NCBI GenBank assembly: GCA_014706295.1
Contig: JACSVZ010000008.1
Coordinates: forward strand, 18,703,659-18,767,658
DNA: 64,000 nucleotides
DNA from: Lycocorax pyrrhopterus obiensis
Taxonomy: Eukaryota; Chordata; Aves; Passeriformes; Paradisaeidae
Direction: 5' to 3'
Shown here: positions 27,671 to 40,715 of the stretch, in pieces
Layout of the letters: each line of letters starts with the position of its first letter
How positions within the stretch are numbered: the stretch's first letter is position 1
Made by a program: the position numbers and the translations under genes
Notes under the pieces: model-generated
Database searches by the model: none
The model's input: only the letters and a program-made list of their open reading frames with translations
What the model was told of the DNA's origin: nothing

Positions 27671-30600
27671 TTTTTATTTTCTCCTCCACAATTTCTCTTT
27701 CTATAGCCTCTGGAGCAAAATAAGATCCCTATAAACATTTGAGCACTAGATGAACTTTCCAACCTATGGTATTTGGGTGGATTAAAAATAAGGTGAAATA
27801 AGTTTGCTGGTGCCCTATTTTTGACAACTCTGGCATAGACGCTTCCTTTATAGGTCAGTAAAAGCCTTGTTATATGTTTGTAGAGTCAGCAGAAAAAGCT
27901 GGCTTTCCTCATAGACTGAACCAGTGCAATCGTGAAGCTTTCTGAAGTCACTGAGATAAAGACCAGGCCCTGAGAGAGAGCACGAAAAATACGCTTAAAT
28001 GCACGGCTCTGGCCCTTGGATATATCAAAATATTTTTAACAAAGTGGTGGAGGGAAAAAATAGAATCCTGCACCTCCATCTGGACCACACCAGACAGCTC
28101 AGCGCTGCTCTTGGCTGTAAATGCTGCTGTCAGGGAGGAGTTCTGGTGTGTCCCCATCTCAGCAGAACATGCAACACCCACGTCTGAAGCCCTGCCAGCG
28201 AGGCCACCTGAGAAGTGTGCCAGGCTGGGCAATGAGGAAAGGCTGTACAGCTCTTTCTCCACAACGGAGGGCAAGGTTCCTCCACCCCTTCTCTGCCTGT
28301 GAGCTGTCAAAAGGTATCTATACATGTGAATATTTTTAGGTCAGTAGCTTCCTTCTAGCTGGTATCTAAGGACCACAGGTTTGATCACGGTGTGGGATAT
28401 GCCTGTAATACTTGCAGGGTATTGTGCAGTTTTCAGTCTGTCTCTCTTTATCTTGCTTGAACAGCTTAATCTGGTTTCACCATGTTTCTTTTTCCAGCCT
28501 GGGCTTTTTCTTGCTTGCAGGGTATTGTTGCTCAGGGGAGCTGGTAGGAGAATATAACCCAAGCTGGAGAAATGTGTATAGTCTATTTTAAATAGACTCA
28601 CTCCCTGGGAGAAAATCAGTCTCTAGTCAGTAAAAACAGTTTCTAGGGTACACAAATCTTCTGTGAGAAGATTTCTGGTAATTTAATTACTACTAACTAC
28701 CATCCAGCACTGCCAGCGGAAATGGTTGTAGTTTTCAGCTGACTTGCTGTAAAGACTGAATGGGGCATGATGGTAAATTTAATATATTCTGCCTTAGTTA
28801 TTAGCATTTGTGTTCAACTTTGCAGCCTTTAATGGGAGCTCTGTGGCTGTGTGCTCTCTAGTAGCACTGGTTTCCATGACAGCTTCTGTGTCAACTATTT
28901 TTCACACATGCTTTATGACTTATTGTACAGCACGTGTTGTTTAGTTTCACAGCCCGTGCTACAGTTTTCAGGAAACCTGTGACTCTTTAACATGTACATT
29001 GCAAGAAACAATTGCCAGCCGTGAGGAGTGAGAGAACAATGAGCAATCCATATAGGAAAGGTGGGGAAAGCACGCTGGTATGTTAAAAATTTGGATTTGT
29101 CACACCAGAATACAGCTGGCAGGAGTGACAGGCTCAGGAGCATGTGTGAGGCCTTGGGCTGGAAGAAGCTGATTGTTAGAGATGGTTTGCTGCTGCTTTG
29201 TGAAGTCTCCAGCACGAGATTTTGAATTTCTGTCACATTCTCTGAACCCGTTGTCCAGCACTGCCTGAGGCTCTCTCTTGTGCATGCCTTCTTTGTTCCC
29301 ATGCCCTGTCTGTCCTCTGTGAAAAGCTTCTCACTCATGCCAGAAAGACATTTCTAAAATTACCAAGGAGGAACTGTGCCAGGCTGATACTTCTATGCAC
29401 ATATGTGAGTCTTGCTTGGTGAGTTTTACTGGGTAAGTCTTGCTACCCCAGATGAGTTCTCACCATGTCCGTGCTGGGAAACCTCTCCCGGGAGCAGGAA
29501 GGCGCCCAACCGTGTTCCTCTTCCCTCCAGCACATGGGCAGCTTGGGAAGGACAGCAGCTGCAGCTTCTCCTGGGGGGTTCCCCTGCTGAGAGCCTCCCC
29601 CTGAGCCCACAGCACGTGGGGCTGGTGGGGGCACGTGGCTGCACCTCTGGCAGAGGCTCCCTTGGAGACTGTCAGGGTCTGAGCAGGGCACAGGCTGCTC
29701 TGTCATCACAGCTGAGCGCCACACTTGCTCTCCAAGGATGACGTACCAGAAGATGGAGGTCAATGAGAATTTGCCTCAACAGAATCTGAGGAAAGTGAAA
29801 AGGCAAGCCTCCAATGAGGCAGTGAGCCCAGGGTGGGTGTACGTGCTCTGCCTGAAATAGAGCAACCAGAATTGGAAACTGTCCTTGAGCCAAGTCCCTC
29901 AGAAAGGAGCTTTCCAGGGCGGCATGATGTACAGTGGCCCTTGCTGGGTTGGAAGGGAAAGCCTGCCTCTGACTGCTGCCTCCCTCAAGGAGCGCCCGAC
30001 AATTAATTCTGCAGCAGGAAATAGGTGGGAGATTAACAAAGAGTTTGCTGCTGAGCAGATTGTGTGGCCCCATCAAAAGGAGCTGTAATTCCCACCCAGC
30101 CTGATTATTTTTGCCATGGACTAGCCCTGTTACTTGCTTCCCCTTTCAAATAAGGTTAACACCTTCAAAAATTTGGAACTTGCTAGAGACTTGGAGTCTG
30201 CTGGAGAGAGTGGTTTCCGCCTCCCCTGGGGATTTCTGCACAGTGTTAGGAGTTGGCAGGGTTCAAGGTTGGAAAGGATCCTGGTCTTTAGACTGAGAGG
30301 GGGACAAAGACAACTGACAAAGAGCAGTATTCCAGCCGGGGATGGGCTCATTTGTCATCTGCCAGGTACCTATTAGATCTTGCAGTCCCTGGGAGAAAAT
30401 TTGTTAAAAAATGAAAAGCTTTCTGGTGTCTGAAGATCAGTGGAGCCTGGTGCAGGAGATTCTGCCTGACTGACTTCAGATAACTTAAAAATGTAGAAGT
30501 TGCAACATAAATCACTTAAAACCCAAGAGCCAGTCAGGAGCTGTTTCACACCCAAAACTGTGTCCTATTCCCTGACAGCCAAAAAGCCTCAGTTTAGTGT

Positions 30601-31624
30601 TCCCCAAATCCCATGCTGCCAGACTTGCTGCTGGCCAGGCACCAGAGGAGAGGTGCAAATTCTGTGACAACTGTTTGTGGTTAAACATGGTCATTGAGGT
30701 GTCCTGGGTCTTCCAGTGAGTCTGCAGCCCATGCTGTCTCTGGCTCCATGAGACATCCATGCCCTTCTGTTAAACTTTTGTCCCAGGTTTGGAGACCCTC
30801 AGGGTAAAATGAGTCCCATTGGCACTGGAATTCACATAACTTATGCTAAATCTTCTTAAAATGTGGTCAGAGCCCTTCTCCTCGTGATTCATTTCACTGT
30901 ATCTTATCCACTTGGCAGTTGGCATTGCAGTCACAAACTGTATGTGGCAGACCCTCCTGGACAGATGGACCAGGGAAACTCTATTCACCATCGCTGCACT
31001 CAGGTTGGGAGCCCAAAATCATGTGTGGCTGCAGTTCCGCCAGACAGAGCTGTTTATTTTTGAAGCAGCTGGGAGATGCTGTGAGAGAGGTGCGTAAAAT
31101 TCAGCTGGGATTATTTTTAATACCCTGTGTCTAGAGGGAAATTCAGAGTTCCTTTTGATTGGAGCTGCTTTTTCCATTCCAAATGTGTTTGCTTATATTG
31201 CGTGAAGTCCTGCCATTTTTTGTACCTTCCCATCTATTTCCACTCTCCTCTTTTGGCTGCCCCTCAAAATGCTCAGTTTGGGGCCAGGACCTTGTGGCAG
31301 GTGATGCAATGTGCCTGCTCAGCAGGAGGACCCAGCCCTGCTCCCCTCCATACTCTTGTGAGCTATCTTTATGGCTTGTTCCCCATCTGCCGTGCAGGAT
31401 GAAATCTGCCTTCTAGCAGGTAATTCATCACTGCACTTGGTGACAACACAAAGCTCTCCTGTAGAGGTATCTGAGTGTGTCCCCTGGCTGAGATACCTCT
31501 TTACACACAGCTTGGGGAATTAAGTTGCAGTATTTATACTGGGCTGTAGCTTTGCTCTGGATGCTCTGCCAGGCTCCAGAGTGAGTCAGTAATGTGGAGT
31601 CAGCAAGCAGGCCATGCTGAATGC
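27671..31624. other. Noncoding stretch, no gene seen
   Basis: No exon recognised. 29440-29720 is GC-richer and carries short open frames on both strands (up to 109 codons) without a domain. The remainder is plain single-copy-looking DNA. Confidence 0.6.
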
Positions 31625-31780
31625 TGGAGGACCTATGTTTGCCTCCTCACTCTGCCTCTGGCCTGCTCAGGATTTGGTTGACTCGCTTTGGCTACTCTTG
31701 GCCTTTGGTTCTCCAGCTGTAGAGTGAGACTGACAGCACTACCCTGCCTCTTAGGGATGCTGAGGAGATAAAGATGTTAA
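31625..31780 (+). repeat. MIR-like tRNA-SINE fragment
   Basis: The order of elements follows a MIR/CORE-SINE: GGAGGACCTATGTTTGCCTC, then CTCTGCCTCTGGCCTG, then a TTGGTTCTCCAGCTGTAGAG stretch matching the usual 'cag ttt cc ca tctgtaaaa' segment, then CCTGCCTCTTAGGGATGCTG and a GAGGAGATAAAGATGTTAAT tail. Divergence is high, so the insertion is old. Identification is from recalled consensus. Confidence 0.6.
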
Positions 31781-31940
31781 TGCTGGAATGGCTTGCTATT
31801 ACTTGCTATGCTTACTGTTAAGGAAAGCCAAGTAAATAGTAGTTGGGAGTTGATGGACAGCCAGATTTTCCCTTCACTCACACCTCCACCTTCTGAAACC
31901 ACTGGGATGTCACCACAACCTGATACTTGTAAGCCCTTGA

Positions 31941-31969
31941 GTGTGTGTGTATGTGTGTGCGTGTGTGTG
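31941..31969. repeat. (GT)n microsatellite
   Basis: A 29-base run of GT steps is broken by one A at 31951 and one C at 31960. Confidence 0.95.
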
Positions 31970-31980
31970 ACACCACAGCA

Positions 31981-34389
31981 TCTCTCTTACTGGATTCAAA
32001 CCAGATGTTGAGATGACAATTTGATCCCCTCCTGCTCTGGCTGAGCTGAGTGGGTGGAATCTGGGCTGCAGCTCACAGTGCAGTGTCCAGCCAAGAATCT
32101 CCAGGCCTTTCTCTGACATAACAGGACCCCCTGGAAGTTTGGGAAATGTTGCTGTATCAATGTGCAGCTGGAGAAGCCAAAGCCCCTGAAGCAGAGCAGG
32201 CGTGCTCAGGACTGGGCAAGCTGGAGCATGGTCTGTAAGCCTCTCTTCCTTGGCCTGACCACCAGATGGAGACGTCCCTCCCAGAGTTGTGGAAAATGCA
32301 GTTATTCATGAAAATACATTTCCCACTGGTTTCTCAAGGACCTGCCAGTGAAAGTGCAGACATTCTTCCCAGTGGTTTCACAACGAGTCAGATCTGGACA
32401 GTGGTATGGGAAAGGGGTTCTCGGTTTCGTAACAGGTTTTAAGGAGCAGCTTGTGGAGAATTCCTCATTTTGAGCTATCTCTGTTTACCAAGTACCCCCT
32501 CTCTCAAGTACAGGGCAAGTACAGTTGGTTGAGAGATCCCAAAAATCTCACTTTTTACTGCATAAGGATGCTCTGCAAGTCTCAAGTTGCCCAGAGGTGA
32601 CCACACTTGCAACAGCACTTGTGCAGCTCTAACAGAGTGCACACGCTCTGTGGCACAGGATCGATGATGTCTCTAAGGCCTGGAGCAGCTCTTTCAGCCA
32701 GCTCCACCCTGTAGTTTGCTTCACTCTGCCTCAGAATCAAGGATCAGAAATATGGATTTGTCTCTGCCCTAATACTTAATTTTGCTTAGATAAGAATTTT
32801 TGAGTTCGGGGAAAAAGAAGGCAAAAGTATTGTTTTGTGGCTTCGGTTGTGCCTGGTGCTGTTGTGTCTCACTACTTCAATGTACATTTGACTTTGCTTT
32901 TTCTCCCTGGGCTCATTCTTCAAGTAGAAAGGTATTAATGACTTTGACTTCAATCCAGTTCTCCCTTCCCCCTTTCCCTCCTTTTTCCTAAGAACTGACA
33001 ATAAGATCAGACAAAAACTCTGAATCACTGTCCAGTCATACACTGGTATGTCTGTTGCTAATGTTTTGCAGAACTTCAGGCTGAGATGGTTGAAGCTGCT
33101 CTGAGTCACTGCGACAGGATCTGCAGCTCTGATCCTTTGAGGAGCAAATGCTGGAGGTGCTTTGCCTCTTGAAGCCCAACAGTAAGCAGTGGTAAATGTG
33201 CAAATTCTGTCTGTTCCTATGAAAGGCAAATCTTTTGGGCACTGAATGACAGATGTTAGAAGTATGCAGGATACAGGTTAGCTAAACCCCACAGCTGCTG
33301 GCTTGTGGCATGCTGGGGTCTAGTTCTGAGTACTGTTATCCCATAGAGGAATTGTAACAAGTGGGCTTCCAGTACCTGTTTTGGCTACACACCCAGTAGC
33401 TACATCTTATTTTGCAGAAACCAGGAAATTAAATATATTGCTCCAGAAGTACAAATCCCAAGGTCTTATGCATCCTTTGCAGTACAGAAGGTCCAGGCCA
33501 CACAGTTTTGCTGTCCTGATCTCATCCAGATCAGAGTACAGGCACTTGACCCCACCTCACTGCATACACACATTGCCATCCACCAGATTCAACACAGCCT
33601 GTTCCCTGTCATGAAGGGACAAACTGTGAGTAAATAGAGCAAGTGAGGGATAGAAAATGTTGGGAAGGTGCTGTTTTAGAGAACACGAGCATTCAGGAAT
33701 GTGTTTGGGTTTCAGGGTTAATTTTGCTGCTAAGACAAGGAGAGACTTCTCTAAAAGAGGTGCCCGAGAGTTGAGATTAGGGATCAGGGGCTGTGCAGAC
33801 CATTTCCCTAGCGAGAGGTGAACGGGTGTTAGTGGAGGCACACAGTGTCCCACAGGGCTGGGTCACTGCCAGCATGGAGCTTGCTTTCACTGACATGTTA
33901 GCTGGAGATACTTTAAAGTCATTGACATGTGGATGTGATGTGATCCCCACATCAAATCTTCTTTCCTACTAGTTATCTTTTTGCTGTATTCTCATGAAGG
34001 GTGGATTTGTCAAAGGAGAAGAGATGGCTCAAGGGGCTGCAGCTGTCCCCTTTCCCAGCTCTCCTGACTCATTAATGCAATACTCATCCTGGAAGACCAA
34101 TCACACTTTCTCCATAGCCACCTAAGAAAGACATGCTCAAAACTCATGCTCAAAATACCTATACTTCTCCTTTCTTGGAAATGGTGTGTAACTCACAGCC
34201 TTAAAACACTAGCTGAAAAGTTGTTCGGGTTTTTTTCCTCTCTGTTTTTTTTTTCCTGTTGACAATGCCCATTGGCAAAAGTCCATCAAATAACAGATGA
34301 GGTGATGAATGCAGCTGGAGTTCAGCTCTAGGACTTAAGTTCCCCCGTGTTTGCCTTTGGGTCCTAGGGGTACATGCATGTCTGTAGGA
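31981..34389. other. Noncoding stretch, no gene seen
   Basis: No supported gene. A minus-strand open frame of 147 codons (32786-33229) is the longest in the window, but its translation has no recognisable family and it overlaps shorter frames on the other strand. A 13-base direct duplication of CATGCTCAAAACT-like text lies at 34132-34156. Confidence 0.6.
32259..32272 (+). promoter_or_regulatory. CTCF-like motif
   Basis: CCACCAGATGGAGA agrees with about 12 of 14 positions of the CTCF core, including the full CCACCAGATGG. Candidate only. Confidence 0.35.
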
Positions 34390-34470
34390 GGAGTAATATT
34401 CTATAGAAGTAGTATTATCTCCCCAGCTTCTGAGGGATCTCAAAGTGCTTTGAAGCCTGAAAATAACAGA
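34390..34470 (-). repeat. MIR-like SINE tail, reverse orientation
   Basis: GTAATATTCTATAGAAGTAG followed by GAGGGATCTCAAAGTGCTTT (34432-34451) is the reverse complement of the 3' segment seen in sauropsid MIR-like SINEs, which reads AAAGCGCTTTGAGATC on the sense strand. Only the tail is recognisable; upstream text beyond 34470 is too diverged to assign. Confidence 0.55.
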
Positions 34471-35239
34471 AAACTATTATGTTCAGGAATTACTTTCACA
34501 TTACTTTTACTGTTGAAAGGCAGCCCCACCACTGGGACACAGCAGGGCTGCCTATTTATTGTCAAGGTTGTGCAGTAAAGCAGGGTACAAAGGGAACTGA
34601 ATCACCAGCAGGAATGTGGAATGGACTGGACAGCACTTCCCTAATCATTACATGGCCAGGGTATCAGTGTTGGTGTCATGCTACTCACATGTGTCAAAAT
34701 AAGTGCTTAAGACTTTGGCCAAAGGAAGATGCTTGAGGTGGTACAAATCCCCAAATATTAGGCAGGATCCTTAGGTTTGAAGAGGAATGGGGGTTTGCTC
34801 CTGATTTTTGATACGGTTGGGGCACTTCAGCTTTGCAAGAAGAGTTATTCAGAAATTATTTGGGAAAACACACTTGCTGCTCAGATCTCCTCAGATCCCT
34901 GCACATCCATGTTGGACATTTCCAGAAATAGGGTCATGGGGAAGACATGAATAGATGTGAATATGCAGTGTCCTGATCCAGCAAGGCTGCAGATTGTTTT
35001 TCTTCTCTTCTCTTAATTTCTAAATAGAATTTTCCAAATACTGTAAAGTTCTAGGTTACTGTCAATGTTCTCAAAACTCCTTGTATTTGGCTCAAAATCC
35101 AAGACGGGGCACACTACAACTTCACAGTATGACAGAGTGCCTCCCTAAGGTCCTGCCTGCTGACGAGGAACTAATCACTACAGAAAAAGACTTTGTGGCT
35201 GAGGCTTCAGGAGTAAGGAAGGAGTCATGGTCAGACCAA
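34471..35239. other. Noncoding stretch, nothing notable
   Basis: No gene, tandem repeat or clear interspersed element seen, apart from a possible diverged continuation of the SINE fragment on its left. Confidence 0.55.
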
Positions 35240-35428
35240 TAGAAGAGAGGGACTGGAGCCCCGAGTTCAATGCTCAAAGAGGTCAGCTTTGCTACTGACC
35301 TCTAAGGTGGCTTTGAGCAAGTCACCTGTCTTTCATTGTTCCTCATGTGTCCCTCCATCCCAAAATATTAATGACTTCATCTCTAAAATGTTTTGAGATT
35401 GAAGCATGATCTGAGTATTGTTATTCAC
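35240..35428 (+). repeat. MIR-like tRNA-SINE, near full core and tail
   Basis: Landmarks in order: GACTGGAGCCCCGAGTTCAA (35251-35270), GCTACTGACCTC, GGCTTTGAGCAAGTCACCTG (35310-35329), then CATCTCTAAAATGTTTTGAG (35379-35398), then ATTGTTATTC near the end. The 'ttgagcaagtcac' and 'catctgtaaaatg' segments are hallmarks of the MIR/CORE-SINE group. This is the clearest SINE in the window. Confidence 0.75.
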
Positions 35429-37331
35429 TTGCTGGTGGCACTGGAGTTTCAGAACAATCTCTTAATATAAACATCCACCTCATTAAGCTGAAAAGAAACT
35501 CTCTCACACTTTTCCCGCTGGGTAATAAACCATTACACTGGTTGGGTTTTAAGGTAAAAATTAATTATTTCCTTCCTGTTCTGAAGGAGGTTCCGGAATC
35601 TGGAAAATTCTTTTCTTAAACATTCCATGTAAATATAATTCTTTTAAAAAATAATACACATGGCTTAAGTCATCATAAGCACAATGGTTATTGTATATAA
35701 AAGAATTGGGGCACTATTTTATAACTAGGTAAGGGCTATATTTAAGAACCTGTATAAATTGCATTCAAATTTGCTGATGTTAAAAATGTCAGGTGTCCCC
35801 AGGGAAGGTGAAGAGGGTGTTCTAAGGGCCATGAGTGACTGAAGAGAAGTCTCATAGAAGTATTGAAATATAATATGGAATACTTTTTATTAAAAATAAT
35901 AAAAAATGTAACATTGTTTCATTGTTTCCTGCCCTTGTGATCCCAAAGACTTATATTGTCCTGATCTGTACTGTAGTCCCAAAGGACTTTCAAAGATCTT
36001 TCCTAGGAAGCAAACTTTTACTTATTGCCTGCAGTGTTACGGAGGGTGTCTGGGGTGTGGGAAGGACATTGCTGGGAGTACATTTTCTGGAAGCTCCACC
36101 TACCCATTCTGGCCACCTCTGTGGTGGAGAAAGCCCTTTCCTGTTGAAGGCCAGGGCACCTCAGATAAAATGTCATGGCAAAGTGACAGAGAATGTCAAA
36201 ATTGTAGCATAATGTGCAATTCATGCTGAAAGAGAGACCAGGCTGTGGGGGCCTGGTTCAGAGTGAGCTGGTGCTGGGTTTCTCCCTCAGAGAACAATCA
36301 AATCTATCCCAGGAGAGTGAATTAAGATCGAAAGTCAAATGTCTGTGTGAGGAGGGGAGAGTTTTATGTACCTCCAGGGGCCCTTTATTTCTGACCTGTT
36401 GTGGATATGTGCGGTGCAGACATTCGTTGTGCAGACCAGCTCTGTGGCTCAAGTCAGTCTGAAACCTTGTGAGTTTGCTTCTGGAGAGCTGTACAGTCAC
36501 TGATATTGGCCACAATGGCTGAAGTGATTTCAGCATTGTCTGTGAACAATAGGACCCCAAGGAAACCAGATGATGGCTCCCAGTGGACACACTGCTTGTG
36601 TGACTCTGCAGTGGCATGGCATGGGAGCACTGCTGGGGCTGCTGGGCAGCCTGCCATAGCCCGAGAGGAGCTCAGTGGATCAGCAAACCCCAGATGAGCG
36701 CATCCATTAGCAACTGAAATGCTGTGCCATGTCTCCTGGTGGTGTGAATGGCCTCTCTGTGTAAGCCCAAAGTGTGCCACAGGCTCTGTCCTGCCTACAC
36801 AAGGTACCGCTTTTGCTTGGACCTTGTCACCTGTGGCCCTAGGACACGCTGCTCTCCCAGAGTTACATTGGAAACAAGGTACTCACCTCTCTGCTCAGCT
36901 TGAACATCCCACTACAGCCATTTCTATGGATTTGAACTACATTAAATAGTATTTGATGCCAGACTGGCTCTGTCTTCTCCTGTTCAGCATAAATGTCTCC
37001 TACAGTGTCTCACAGAGGTGTGTCTGCCTGCAATTCAGTGCAGCTTAAAAGGCTGCACCACCTTACAGAGGTGCTTTGGGTTTGTTTCACTTCTAAGCAG
37101 CCAGCTGCAAAAACAGTGTTTGGGATTATAGTCGTAAAGCATCAGTGGAATTAAATCGTTAGAAACAGTCCACTCTTTAAATAGAAAACCCCACACTCAT
37201 CTGATGTGCGGTTGGCATCATTTCTTAAAAGCATGAACTTTGCCCCAAAATCATGAACAAGACTAGGGCAAATGAAACTTCCAGTTTGGAATGAGTCTAA
37301 CTTAGGCTGTAACCAGATCTGAAAAAGGCTT
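35429..37331. other. Noncoding stretch, no gene seen
   Basis: 35500-35920 is AT-rich with A/T runs. 36230-36900 carries several short opposing open frames without motifs. No exon, RNA gene or transposon is recognised. Confidence 0.6.
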
Positions 37332-37415
37332 TAGTGAGAGTAACTCTTACTCACCCGAGGAGCTCTGTTCACTTCAGTGGCATTGCTAATGTGATTATGG
37401 GATGCAAAATTGAGT
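37332..37415. repeat. Ancient palindromic interspersed repeat fragment
   Basis: The text TTAGTGAGAGTAACTCTTAC followed by TCACCCGAGGAGCTCTGTTC, ACTTCAGTGGCATTGCTAAT and GTGATTATGGG resembles the common sauropsid hairpin repeat that reads 'agtaac..tactcac..gtcccattgacttcaatggga..' in better-kept copies. Here the arms are decayed and the hairpin is weak. Confidence 0.45.
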
Positions 37416-40400
37416 GTCATGTATATGATTTGTAATTTGTAGAGAGAAGCCCCTGGAAAAATTTCATCTTATTTAACTTCAATTAAGTCTGGCAAGACCC
37501 TTTTGCTTCAATAAAAAGACCAGACCACAGAGGGAATTGGTGAAACAATCATGGGCATTCCCTACCACACATTGTTGGATGTTAACAACACTTTGCTACA
37601 TGCATCACTAATCTTTGGGTGGCAGGCTGGAGAGGGGCCTGGAAAAAACAATCAGGGATCTCAATTAAGAGGCACTTAGAATGGGGAAAATAATAGGTTT
37701 ATGTAATAATATACAACAGTTTGTTTGAGTTAAGGTTGATAGATATTTTATGCCTTAGGAACTATAATTCTTTAGCATTTCCAGGCAATTAGTAGGTCTC
37801 TTGTAAATCATAGCAGAATTGCTTGAAAATTCTTAGCAGTTGGCTGCAGGAGAAGACACCCTCAAGGCTGCAGCAGCAGCAGAGACATACAGAGCACCAA
37901 CATCTCCGTCCCCTGCAGCTGCCTCCTGCACAGAATTAGCTGTTTGCTGGAAGCCACAGAACAAGGAGGGTGTTCCTGGCACTTCCCTGAGCTGCTCTCC
38001 CTGAAGGCATGCTCAAGGCCTGGTCTGCTAGTGCTTGATCTTCTTCCAACTCCAGCACTGGTGAGGTGTCTGCTGGGAGACCGTGGCCCCTGAGCAAAGC
38101 TGAAGATCTTGAGGGTGTTGAGTCACGGGCACCCATGGATGCAGCTGGAATGGGCATTGCTATCCTCAGCAGTCTGTGTCATCCCTCTCTTGGAGATTGT
38201 TTCCAGCACATCTGGTGAAGCCTTTGAGACGCCAGGCACGAACTGTTTCAGAAGCAGTTGAGCCACCCAGGCTGTGGTGGCAGAAGCCTCTGAAAGAACA
38301 GCAGAGGGAAAGGTGAGGACCCAATCAGTCACCCCAAGCCATGAGCTGCTGCTTCTGAGTCTTCCAGCTCTCACCACTGACATCAGGGATGGTGGGGGAT
38401 ATACAGACACCTCACTAAGGTTATTTTCTGCATTCTTAACTTCAGCTGGCAAAGCTTCTAGGGACTGTGGGTACATAGAAGAGCATCCTCTGAGGGTTGG
38501 TTGCTGGGTTAGGATGAAGAGGGTTAGGTACTCACAGCATAATTTACGTTGCAAAAGGCAATAGCTGTGTTTTTTGGAGACAAAAGCAAGTGTTTACTTA
38601 TAGTTGAGGACATCTACAGATTCCACATTAACATAAACTGCAATGAGCAGGCTTTCTCCTTCTCCCAATCCCCTGACTGAGTGTAGAGTTCAGTGACTAA
38701 GTCACAGGAATCTCCCTAGACAAATCCAGGAGACCAAAGTCTGGGAGAGGCAAAGAAGCTGGAGTGTAAGTCTTAAAAAACTGACTAAATCTACAAAAGT
38801 GTTTGTAGACAGATTTGGCATGGATCTGTTGTATACCCATTTGCCCTGGAATCTGGCTCCTTGAGCTGCCTCTCTACAAGTGGGTATGGAGATAAGTGGA
38901 GGGGGAAGGTTAAAGAGGAACTGCATAATAATGAGGGTATTTGTAATCATGTGGTGAGTCTTTCTGCCTTCTGAAGGTCCAACAGGAGAACTGTGACTCT
39001 GACTTGTCTCTTGCCTATTAATACAAAGTGCCATTCTTTCCTGCTGCAGTACAGCTTTACAGGTGTCTGACCCGGGGCAATCTTGGTTCCAGTTGCTGGG
39101 ATATGGATTTCACGTGAGAATGTAGCTCTAAAGAAGTATTGACTTAGAGGCACTGGTGAAAATGAATTAAAATGGCATTCTTACACAAACACAACAGAAC
39201 AGCCCCGTGGTACTTTTCATTCTCCTCTACTGTTTGCTTAGGATAACAGGAATATTATGGAGAGCAGATTGTCTCCCCATCATCATATTGTGTCTGCATT
39301 TCTGCTGTAAACCCCATTTTGACCTTTACTTTCTGAGGCTGTAGTTTCCTGAGAGCTGGATTAAGTTGCCCTGGCTGCATGCCACTGTTTTCTGTCCCCA
39401 ACATCTCTTCCTTCTCCCTTTAGTTTGTACCAGCAGAGCCCTTTGGAGGTCCCTGTGGAGGAGTGGATTGGAGAACTGATCAGGATTAAATATTATATAA
39501 TTTTTCCTGGGCTAAAACCCTCCTCTCTGCTTTCACCAAAACTTTCCTCTATCCAAGTTCAACATCTTGGATAGACGCTGTGTAAAAATTGGATGTTTTC
39601 TCTCAAGGGAAATTTGCATATATCACTATTAGTTTTCATTCCAAGTTGGGGGAAAGAGACCAGATAACTCGTTTCCCATCAAATGTTAGGAAAAATGTGG
39701 AATGAAAAATGTCAAAGCAAATGAGGGGTGCAGTCTGCAAAGCATTTAGGTGTGCTGCACCCCACTTTCTGCAGTGGCTGGGAGGCACCAGAGCCACAGG
39801 CAAAGGAGCACTGAACTGACCTGGAGCAGAACACTGCTGCTTGGCTGGCCAGGCCAAAATGTTTTCATTTCAATTTAAGCAGCCCAAAGTGGAATAGCCA
39901 GCTCTCAGTTAACTGCGGGTGGATTATCTGCGTTGAAAAAGAACCTTTTTTAAACATTGTATCATGTGAACAGCTGGATCTGGAAATGAAGTTTGTGGCT
40001 TTTCCTTGGCCACCAAGAAGCCTTGGTGCCGTAAAACACATTGGCTTGCTTAACTGTGAAATTGTTCAGTCTGTCTTCTGATAACCCACAACTGCAGAGC
40101 TCTTTGCATCACTGCGAAGTATCACAGGATCTGTTTGCTCTGGGGTAAAGCCCCACCTATGGGAATGGGGCGACTGAGCCAATTTCAGGTCCTCTTAAAA
40201 TACATAAATAAGCCGTGATGATACATAAAATAGAACAGACTAGAATAGAAGGGGAACTCCAAAGCAGGAACTTAAACATTTGCGTCAGAAGGAAGATGAA
40301 TATTGGAATTGTTTTAAAATGTCTCAGTTTTTAGAGGGTGGAGCAGAAAGGCTATCTCGGTCTGATTTTGATCATCGGAGATATTGGTAATAATTCATGA

Positions 40401-40597
40401 TCCCAGGAGAACAATGTGACTTATCAACTATCTGAGTGAAAGTTCAGACACACAGAGAAGTTAGTGTGTGATGGTACAGCAGTATGTGCCAGCTCAACTG
40501 CAGGGACTGTGTGTGTGTCTTTAGTCCTAAGTGGAAAATGTGATATAATTTCAGTTAGCTTACCCCCCTAGAGAAAGAGGATATTGAGCTAAAATTA
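37416..40597. other. Noncoding stretch, no gene seen
   Basis: No gene recognised. A short (CAG)4 run lies at about 37870-37882. Opposing open frames at 38123-38564 have no domain and are read as chance. Confidence 0.6.
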
Positions 40598-40715
40598 ACA
40601 GATTCATAGCTCATTGCCAGAAGGGACCATTATGATAATCGATCTGACCTCATGCATAACAAAGGTCACAGAAGCTCACCCAGAAATTCCTTCAACCAGG
40701 CTATAAATTGTACCT
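40598..40715 (-). repeat. Degenerate CR1 LINE 3' end, reverse orientation
   Basis: On the plus strand: GATTCATAGCTCATTGCCAG, AAGGGACCATTATGATAATC, GATCTGACCTCATGCATAAC, then CTCACCCAGAAATTCCTTCA. This is the reverse complement of the extreme CR1 3' end, and the best preserved of the three copies in the window. It is limited to about the last 110 bases of the element; the following T-rich run (about 40713-40732) is not part of the match. Confidence 0.85.

Noticed and set aside
32786..33229. Longest open frame (147 codons, minus strand)
   Set aside because: No recognisable domain and shorter frames on the opposite strand over part of it. One frame of this length is expected by chance in 64 kb.
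37870..37882. (CAG)4 run as a trinucleotide repeat locus
   Set aside because: Too short to be notable.
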